Shown here piece after piece: positions 28,659 to 33,044 of a stretch of 33,044 nucleotides of DNA. The stretch lies in the IMG/VR virus record IMGVR_UViG_3300019756_000006, positions 1 through 33,044 of that record. One strand, given 5' to 3'. A program made the position numbers and the translations under genes. The notes under the pieces were generated by a model, which was not told where the DNA came from, did no database searches, and saw nothing but the letters and a program-made list of their open reading frames with translations. The number at the start of each line of letters is the position of its first letter. The first letter of the stretch is position 1. This DNA comes from a virus.

Positions 28659-28803
28659 TTCTAAACATAAATATATTAATCCAAACTATACCTAAACTAA
28701 TACGTATTAAGTCTGCAGTAACATCAAAGTCAGGTATTTCTATGTCTTCTACATAATCTATACCTAAAACAAATCCTTTTATAAATTCTAATTGTATATT
28801 CAT
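28651..28803 (-). CDS. Small conserved phage protein with a hydrophobic end
   Basis: The 50-residue frame begins with an ATGA overlap at the stop of the RusA gene (MNIQLEFIKGFVLGIDYVED, IEIPDFDVTADLIRISLGIV, WINIFMFRNA). The start I-LEFIKGF-LGI is a recurrent N-terminus of short proteins in flavobacterial phages. The last 20 residues form a hydrophobic helix, possibly membrane-associated. It lies between the resolvase and the sigma-like gene. The function is unknown. Confidence 0.65.
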   Translation of the reverse strand: MNIQLEFIKGFVLGIDYVEDIEIPDFDVTADLIRISLGIVWINIFMFRNA

Positions 28804-29213
28804 TCGTATTGAAATTGTACTTTTATTTTGTCTTCTGGCCCATAATATTTAGCCATATTGTTTATTTCTACTATATTTTGGTCTTGCTCGTAAATAAGCC
28901 CTTCTAACGCATCAAAAAATGCTTTATTAAGATTATCTTGTAAATCTGGTTTTGTTACTTTAGGAGCCTTTAAAATACGCTTATTCTTGCTCATACTCTT
29001 TGGGTACGCATAGATATATTCAATGTAGTTTACTTTGATAGGACATCCAGCAGGTATTATGTTGAAGTCTTTAGGCAATTGATTTTCTATTAAAGTTCGT
29101 ACATATTTTTGATAATCCAAAACTTTTTTGGGTTTATATTTAATTCCACCTCTTCCAAATCTTACAGATTGATGAGCCAGTGGACGTAGGTTAAGTTCAA
29201 AAGATATTATCAT
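28800..29213 (-). CDS. RusA-like Holliday junction resolvase
   Basis: This is a 137-residue protein. The RusA signature is KPDLQDNLNKAFFDALEG (D90, D93-N94, D101), followed by the acidic site DQNIVEI (D111). These acidic residues bind Mg2+ and cut four-way DNA junctions near recombination and replication intermediates. The N-terminal section (ISFELNLRPLAHQSVRFGRG) has the usual RusA strands. The size and spacing match the family well. It overlaps the ATPase gene by four bases. Confidence 0.85.
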   Translation of the reverse strand: MIISFELNLRPLAHQSVRFGRGGIKYKPKKVLDYQKYVRTLIENQLPKDFNIIPAGCPIKVNYIEYIYAYPKSMSKNKRILKAPKVTKPDLQDNLNKAFFDALEGLIYEQDQNIVEINNMAKYYGPEDKIKVQFQYE

Positions 29214-30046
29214 ATATTTAAAAAAGGTTCTCTGTTTATTGATTGTGGAAGACTGTCTTGTATATATGGAAGTCCGTCTGATTCAATTCTAAATGCAAAA
29301 TCTTCAAATGGATAACCTCTTGCTCTTCTACATTTAACTACTGCTAAATCTCTATCATCTGGAGATAATTGTAAACTTATTTGGGTTTCAGTTTTCTTTT
29401 CCATAAAAGACCCTAAATGTCCAGTTGCTTTATCACTATTAAAATTAGAATGTATTACAGTTATAATATGTATATTTAAATCTTGTGTCCATTTCATTAA
29501 GTATTGTATAAGTTCATTAGATTGAACTAAATCATTACTGTCTAATATTAAATCAGCAATACCATCTATAATTACAAGACCTGGATTATCTACATTATAT
29601 AAATGCCAATTAATAAATTCTAATCTTTCATAAGCAGAATATTCTCTCAAAGCATAACTATAATAATCAGATGTATCTTCACACATTCTAACAACTCTAT
29701 TAAAAGTTCTTTGAGCATGGAATCTTCCTTGTTCTGTATCATAGTGTATTAATTTTTTCTTCTTTCTACTTCCTACCATATCCTTTGTATATTTCTTATC
29801 ACACGATAAATATGCAGCAGCAAGTAGCGAAACCAGGAAAGTCTTTTTACTTTTAGGAGCAGCAGATATGAAGCTAAAATTCCCATAGGTTCCTAATGGT
29901 AAAGGTATAGGATTGTTTCCACCTGTTTCACCTTTCGAGATAGCGATTGGAGGATATTCAATCTTTTCTTGTGGGTCGACATAGCTTTGCTGTAATATTT
30001 TTTTGAACCTTTCATTGTAATCTAATTGAATTTGACTCATTTTCAT
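29210..30046 (-). CDS. RecA/DnaB-fold ATPase, RepA-like replicative helicase candidate
   Basis: This is a 278-residue RecA-fold ATPase. The P-loop is unusual: SAAPKSKKTF at residues 61-70, where the consensus GxxxxGK[ST] is replaced by AAPKSKKT. Lys68-Thr69 remain, so ATP binding is plausible. HYDTEQ (residues 101-106) carries the acid that activates water; LVIIDGIADLI at about 157-167 is Walker B (D161), and HSNFNSD is a sensor-like segment. This pattern matches RepA or AAA_25-type ATPases in Bacteroidota phages and probably makes the replicative helicase or loader. M1 or M3 (ATG 30046 or 30040) could start translation. Confidence 0.75.
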   Translation of the reverse strand: MKMSQIQLDYNERFKKILQQSYVDPQEKIEYPPIAISKGETGGNNPIPLPLGTYGNFSFISAAPKSKKTFLVSLLAAAYLSCDKKYTKDMVGSRKKKKLIHYDTEQGRFHAQRTFNRVVRMCEDTSDYYSYALREYSAYERLEFINWHLYNVDNPGLVIIDGIADLILDSNDLVQSNELIQYLMKWTQDLNIHIITVIHSNFNSDKATGHLGSFMEKKTETQISLQLSPDDRDLAVVKCRRARGYPFEDFAFRIESDGLPYIQDSLPQSINREPFLNI

Positions 30047-30335
30047 TTGTAAGTTTATGTTTTAATAATTTTCTAACAAGCGTTTTCATACTCTTTGCAA
30101 CTTCACCTGGTTTTTTCATCTTGTTATTATGAGCCACGTCGTGAGCAAAAACACTAACATCTAATCTGTCGTAATAAAAATCAACATTCGTTTCAAGAAT
30201 GTCATTAATCTTATTGAGCATCTGATACTCTACAAATAAGGAACTTAATTGTTCAATATCGTATTGGTTGTTTTCAAATACAGTAAAAACAAACCAAGCA
30301 CACATTTTTTCTAAATATTCGTATTCTCTTGACAT
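30012..30335 (-). CDS. Hypothetical helical protein of the replication module
   Basis: This 107-residue protein, helical and acidic in the first half (MSREYEYLEKMCAWFVFTVF, NNQYDIEQLSSLFVEYQML), has a basic C-terminus (KKPGEVAKSMKTLVRKLLKH K). It is the first gene after the UUCG-type terminator and overlaps the ATPase gene by 35 bases. Such a partner of a replicative helicase might be a loader or primase-associated protein, but no motif proves this. The start, ATG 30335, is the only good one. Confidence 0.55.
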   Translation of the reverse strand: MSREYEYLEKMCAWFVFTVFENNQYDIEQLSSLFVEYQMLNKINDILETNVDFYYDRLDVSVFAHDVAHNNKMKKPGEVAKSMKTLVRKLLKHKLTNENESNSIRLQ

Positions 30336-30339
30336 ATTG

Positions 30340-30360
30340 AAAAAGGGAGCCGAAGCTCCC
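30340..30360 (-). terminator. Intrinsic terminator with a TTCG tetraloop
   Basis: On the minus strand GGGAGC-TTCG-GCTCCC is a six-base stem with the very stable TTCG loop, followed by five T residues. It lies 8 bases beyond the stop of the SSB-like gene and just before the gene starting at 30335. Confidence 0.9.
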
Positions 30361-30368
30361 TATCACAT

Positions 30369-30632
30369 TTAGAATGGTAAATCAGAATCAGTTGATGCTG
30401 CTGCAGTTTCTTTTTCTACAGCTTCAGCTACTGATACTTTCCCGTCAGTCCAAAAGATTTTGCCGTTACCAACATAAGTTCTTGGTTCACCAGCTTCTCT
30501 TTGCTCTTTTGTCTGCTCTTCGAACATAGTCACATTTTGACCATATTCGTTAGTCTTATCGCTAATAGATAATGTATAATTCTTATATACACCATCTTTA
30601 GTCTTAATACTAATGCTACCTAATGCACTCAT
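30369..30632 (-). CDS. SSB-like single-stranded DNA-binding protein
   Basis: This 87-residue protein has five short strands in its first 60 residues (MSALGSISIKTKDGVYKNYT, then NGKIFWTDGKVSVAEAVEKE), a linker rich in Ala/Thr, and the acidic tip DSDLPF. The C-terminal D-x-D-L-P-F is the hallmark of SSB proteins, which bind other replication enzymes through it. The size suits a reduced phage SSB with a single small OB-like fold. It is in the same operon as the ERF protein and is followed by a strong terminator. Confidence 0.7.
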   Translation of the reverse strand: MSALGSISIKTKDGVYKNYTLSISDKTNEYGQNVTMFEEQTKEQREAGEPRTYVGNGKIFWTDGKVSVAEAVEKETAAASTDSDLPF

Positions 30633-30637
30633 ATAAA

Positions 30638-31192
30638 TTAATTTGTGGCAAGTAATGCCTGTTCAACTTCTTTAGACATTGCGTATTTTTCCATAATAGC
30701 GTCTATACTCCCACCGTCTTTAATGTACTTTGCAGCCTTTACAAAATTCTGCGTATTAGCACTTAAAGTTGGTTTTCCTTTAACTTCTGATGTATCATGT
30801 GTATTTGTTGCATCAGAATCTTTGGTGTCATCTAATAAGAATAGATTACCAATTGCGTATTTCTTTGCATAAGAAGATGCAGCTCCTGTTCTTTGAGGAT
30901 GTTGCATACCTTTTGCATTAAAATCGATTACAGCTTGTGCAGATGATTCTATCTGCATATTTGGTTCCTCACAATCTATCAACTTTGCAGTTGCTTCAAT
31001 GTAAGGCATATCTCCTACGATTTTTAATTCATCGTGCATCTTTAAAATACATTTATATTTTAATAGATGTGGTTTAAGTGCTTCAAGACAATCTTCAGCA
31101 CTTCTATACTTATAGCCACCAAATTTATTCATTTGATTCTTTGGTGCTTTAAGTTCAGTCGTAATTTTAAGTAATTTTTCTGATAAGTTCAT
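30638..31192 (-). CDS. ERF-family single-strand annealing protein
   Basis: This is a 184-residue protein. The N-terminal LKAPKNQMNKFGGYKYRSAE and the core QHPQRTGAASSYAKKYAIGN LFLLDDTKDSD match ERF recombinases, which form rings on ssDNA and anneal complementary strands. The segment around residues 95-125 carries the conserved GA-SSYAKKYA--NLF motif. Together with the RecE-like exonuclease and SSB-like protein, it makes a full annealing recombination set. It is separated from the SSB-like gene by 5 bases. Confidence 0.85.
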   Translation of the reverse strand: MNLSEKLLKITTELKAPKNQMNKFGGYKYRSAEDCLEALKPHLLKYKCILKMHDELKIVGDMPYIEATAKLIDCEEPNMQIESSAQAVIDFNAKGMQHPQRTGAASSYAKKYAIGNLFLLDDTKDSDATNTHDTSEVKGKPTLSANTQNFVKAAKYIKDGGSIDAIMEKYAMSKEVEQALLATN

Positions 31193-31222
31193 AATAAATG
31201 TTTTTGTAAATATATATAAAAA

Positions 31223-31585
31223 TTATGAATATAACCAAATAGCTGGTTTTTTTTGGTCATCATTATCTACGTGAATAAATGTAGATGCAATGCCAAACCT
31301 CTGAAAACCTACCATTGATAATGCTTCAATAATCTTTAATCTTTTTCCTGTATGTGTACAGTGAATGTCCGCAGCTCTGCCAATTAAATGACTGCTGGTA
31401 GAAACACCACCCACTTTAGCATTATGAGCTGGTGTTCTATAACCTGAATTAATTTTAAATTGAACCCCTGCGATATCTCTTGCTTCGTCTAAACATTCAA
31501 GAAATTCACGGTCCATATATTTCTCTCCACTTCCTGGAGCATCAGGTGAATCAAATTCTTCGAAAGTAAAATATTTTAATTCCAT
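31223..31585 (-). CDS. Endolysin, M15-type zinc peptidase
   Basis: This 120-residue enzyme has the M15 signature: SGYRTPAHNAKVGG at residues 47-60, then SSHLIGRAADIH with ligands His66 and Asp73, and FIHVD with His105. It would bind zinc and cut peptide bonds in peptidoglycan stems (L-alanyl-D-glutamate or D-Ala type). A cell-wall-binding domain is absent, so it is a small catalytic-only endolysin, as is common for phages of Gram-negative bacteria. There is no signal peptide, so release depends on the holin. Confidence 0.85.
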   Translation of the reverse strand: MELKYFTFEEFDSPDAPGSGEKYMDREFLECLDEARDIAGVQFKINSGYRTPAHNAKVGGVSTSSHLIGRAADIHCTHTGKRLKIIEALSMVGFQRFGIASTFIHVDNDDQKKPAIWLYS

Positions 31586-31735
31586 ATTGTAAATTTATAA
31601 AATAATTTTATATTTGCAATGAGTAGCTGTAAATCTACTATAAAAATTACTAAACTTCAATAGGAATATTGTTGGAACAGATAAAATAATTATTTTCTTT
31701 TTTTAGGGGGGCTTTTTTCTTTTCTTTCTTTTTGG

Positions 31736-31870
31736 TTACTTTTTCTTTCTTTTCTTTTTAAATAACCTATTTATATAATCTTTTAGTGTTATATTTTTTT
31801 TTCTTTTAACCCCTTTAGCTTGTCTGTATCCATTTATAAAATATCTCTTAATTACTTTTTCTAATTTCAT
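31736..31870 (-). CDS. Small very basic protein
   Basis: The 44-codon frame is MKLEKVIKRYFINGYRQAKG followed by VKRKKNITLKDYINRLFKKK and RKKK. Its ATG 31870 forms an ATGA overlap with the stop of the gene before it. It is strongly positive. It could bind nucleic acid or the negative cell membrane. No family is recognised. The 150-base gap after it contains a six-G run and the palindrome AAAATAATTATTTT (31683-31696), without an obvious promoter. Confidence 0.55.
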   Translation of the reverse strand: MKLEKVIKRYFINGYRQAKGVKRKKNITLKDYINRLFKKKRKKK

Positions 31871-31995
31871 TTTCTTTTACCTTGTCCACGATATTTCTTT
31901 TTATATCCACTTTGACCTTTAGATGCGTTTTTAGAATGTACTCCAGGTCTTCTTTTTTTAGGTTTAAATATATATGTTGATACAGCTTTAGGCAT
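31867..31995 (-). CDS. Small basic conserved phage protein (KRPGVHSKN type)
   Basis: The 42-residue frame runs MPKAVSTYIFKPKKRRPGVH then SKNASKGQSGYKKKYRGQGK and RK. The motif KRRPGVH-KN-S-G---YKKKYRGQGR recurs in short genes of marine and Bacteroidota phages, as I recall, often near lysis or head genes. It is very basic and disordered-looking. It could compact or neutralise DNA or RNA, but the role is unknown. It overlaps the next gene by ATGA. Confidence 0.7.
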   Translation of the reverse strand: MPKAVSTYIFKPKKRRPGVHSKNASKGQSGYKKKYRGQGKRK

Positions 31996-32028
31996 TATCT
32001 ACATATACAAATCTCACAATTACACATA

Positions 32029-32403
32029 TTATTTTGCTTTATCTTTAAACTTCTCAAATGTTCTCATACCACCAAGTCCTAACATACCAATTAATACTGT
32101 CATTAAATGTTCCATCTGTAGAGCTGGAGGTACTTGTTCAGGTCCTATAAACCATACAAGTAAATCTCTTAATATAAAGTTATAGGCAAGTGCAAACCCA
32201 CAAACCCATCCAATAAAAGGTCTCCAACCAGCAACGAATATCGTTCTATGTTGAGCTTCTATTTTATTAATCTCTGCTTGTAGTTCAATTAGCTTCTGTG
32301 GGTCTATTTCTTTTCCTTTAAGCAGTTCTCTAATTTCTAACCCTAAACCACTTATATCATCTTTTTTAGATAAACCCAGTATGTTTAATAATGCTCTTAA
32401 CAT
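32029..32403 (-). CDS. Holin-like three-helix membrane protein
   Basis: This 124-residue protein has a charged N-terminal half (LKGKEIDPQKLIELQAEINK IEAQHRTIF) and then two or three hydrophobic segments: VAGWRPFIGWVCGFALAYNF, ILRDLLVWFI and MTVLIGMLGLGGMRTFEKFK. The GWRPFIGW----LAY and LG--GMRT-EK motifs are typical of the Holin_3TMs family. The product would open the inner membrane at lysis time so that the M15 endolysin can reach the wall. It shares its ATG with the stop of the small gene before it (TAATG). Confidence 0.8.
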   Translation of the reverse strand: MLRALLNILGLSKKDDISGLGLEIRELLKGKEIDPQKLIELQAEINKIEAQHRTIFVAGWRPFIGWVCGFALAYNFILRDLLVWFIGPEQVPPALQMEHLMTVLIGMLGLGGMRTFEKFKDKAK

Positions 32404-32513
32404 TATAGTCCTTGTTTGAATAATAACTTCTTAATAATGTTATTCCAACTGGTTTTAAACCAATTGTTAAATGTTCTGAATTGATGAGCTAACCACTCAA
32501 ATAATTTTACCAT
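32403..32513 (-). CDS. Small amphipathic protein before the holin gene
   Basis: The 36-residue frame is MVKLFEWLAHQFRTFNNWFK then TSWNNIIKKLLFKQGL. It is aromatic-rich (F and W) and basic, and would form an amphipathic helix that can lie on membranes, like small lysis regulators or antiholins. It ends exactly at the holin start (TAATG). No family is recognised. Confidence 0.55.
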   Translation of the reverse strand: MVKLFEWLAHQFRTFNNWFKTSWNNIIKKLLFKQGL

Positions 32514-32517
32514 AATT

Positions 32518-32859
32518 TTATTTTTTAATTAATTCTAATTCTTTAACTTTTAATTTTAATGCATCTATATCAGTTATTCCTTTTGTTTGATATTTTTCTA
32601 AATACATTAATCTCATATTTTGTTCTGCATCATCAGGTAAAGCACCTAATTCACCTCTCGGCCATTTAATTCTAAACTCGCTGTTCATTTCAACTTCAGC
32701 CTCCATTCTCAACATAGTAATTTCCATTTGCTGAATTTGAGCTATTAAAGTAAAATAAACACCTGCTAAAGATAAAAGTCCAAAACAAATAGCAACTATT
32801 GTTTTAATATCTACATTAAATTGAGTTGATTCTGTGAGTGATGTAGATTCATTTGCCAT
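32518..32859 (-). CDS. Membrane-anchored coiled-coil protein, lysis module
   Basis: This 113-residue protein has one membrane helix at about residues 21-43 (TIVAICFGLLSLAGVYFTLI) followed by coiled coils and a mixed C-terminal part (EITMLRMEAEVEMNSEFRIK, WPRGELGALPDDAEQNMRLM, ending LKLKVKELELIKK). With a short N-terminal segment inside and a long periplasmic coil, it resembles a spanin-like or holin-associated protein. It lies in the lysis cluster, and its start overlaps the upstream gene by 11 bases. A role in disrupting the outer envelope is possible but unproven. Confidence 0.6.
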   Translation of the reverse strand: MANESTSLTESTQFNVDIKTIVAICFGLLSLAGVYFTLIAQIQQMEITMLRMEAEVEMNSEFRIKWPRGELGALPDDAEQNMRLMYLEKYQTKGITDIDALKLKVKELELIKK

Positions 32860-32998
32860 TTCTTAATAGTTGATATATTTTAATGATTGTATAAACCAAC
32901 GTTGCTATAATTAGTAGTCCTTGTAGAGCTTCATTAATTTCTGCTATTGTTATTATGTAAACATAGACTCCAAGTAAAGTAGGCTCAAATCCATTCAT
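32849..32998 (-). CDS. Small single-span membrane protein
   Basis: The 49-residue frame is MNGFEPTLLGVYVYIITIAE INEALQGLLIIATLVYTIIK and IYQLLRNGK. Residues 24-44 (ALQGLLIIATLVYTIIKIYQ) form a clear membrane helix with a basic end, so the N-terminus faces out and the tail faces the cytoplasm or the reverse. It is the first gene of the lysis cluster inside the window and could be a second holin or pinholin-like protein. The remaining 46 bases to the right edge contain only the possible last codons of an upstream gene (...AEAP). Confidence 0.55.
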   Translation of the reverse strand: MNGFEPTLLGVYVYIITIAEINEALQGLLIIATLVYTIIKIYQLLRNGK

Positions 32999-33044
32999 TT
33001 TATTATTTTTTAAATCATTAATTTATTTTAAGGTGCTTCTGCAA

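Noticed and set aside
31683-31696. Palindrome AAAATAATTATTTT as a terminator
   Set aside because: The stem is made only of A-T pairs and the minus strand lacks a suitable T-run behind it; it may be a protein site at most.
1-33044. tRNA genes, integrase, attachment sites
   Set aside because: I looked for cloverleaf-like segments, recombinase signatures and long direct repeats and saw none I could support.

Overview
The window looks like most of the genome of a tailed phage, probably a siphophage-type virus of a marine member of the Bacteroidota (flavobacteria-like host). It is strongly AT-rich, and every convincing gene lies on the minus strand, packed with ATGA or TAATG overlaps. Shine-Dalgarno sequences are not evident, and promoter-like TAnnTTTG boxes (the Bacteroidota -7 consensus) are present. 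The structural proteins resemble families common in flavobacterial phages and marine viral metagenomes. No integrase, repressor, tRNA or CRISPR array is visible, so lifestyle cannot be decided. Both ends run into neighbouring phage sequence.

Layout in the direction of transcription (right to left). 32998-31223: lysis-type module with small membrane proteins, a three-helix holin-like protein, two small basic proteins and an M15 peptidase endolysin. 31192-24286: replication, recombination and nucleotide metabolism, with an ERF annealing protein, SSB-like protein, RecA/DnaB-fold ATPase, RusA resolvase, sigma-like factor, two PD-(D/E)XK nucleases, dATP/dGTP diphosphohydrolase-like protein, two HNH endonucleases and a protein holding only a DnaA domain IV. 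24040-22459: small and large terminase. 22237-19398: about a dozen small accessory genes, bounded by two related regulatory or repeat regions and closed by a terminator. 19397-18806: a 590-base gene-free region with a terminator, direct repeats, a promoter-like box and a strongly folded segment ending in a plus-strand terminator. 18805-7305: tail genes (frameshifted G/G-T chaperone, neck and tail-completion proteins, a 1063-residue modular adhesin, a 2-oxoglutarate oxygenase, tail-tip proteins, tape measure). 7269-1: head genes (XkdF-like protease, decoration-like and scaffold-like proteins, major capsid, tube-like protein, portal, connector) and further tail proteins. The tail module therefore sits between terminase and head genes, and the portal gene follows the capsid gene.

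The main points for a second look are: (1) a programmed -1 frameshift making a G-T tail chaperone at 18018-18805, whose hidden frame I could read completely; (2) a candidate plus-strand structured RNA at 18883-19051, antisense to the leader of the late operon; (3) clusters of an oriented repeat, ACTGCGTTTAA, at 20.9 kb and 22.4 kb beside and inside the terminase gene; (4) a hydroxylase gene embedded among tail proteins with Thr-Pro linkers; and (5) a cupredoxin-like Cys/His/Met motif in a tail protein. At least a dozen genes of 36-55 codons that are easily missed were added by reading frames between the larger genes.
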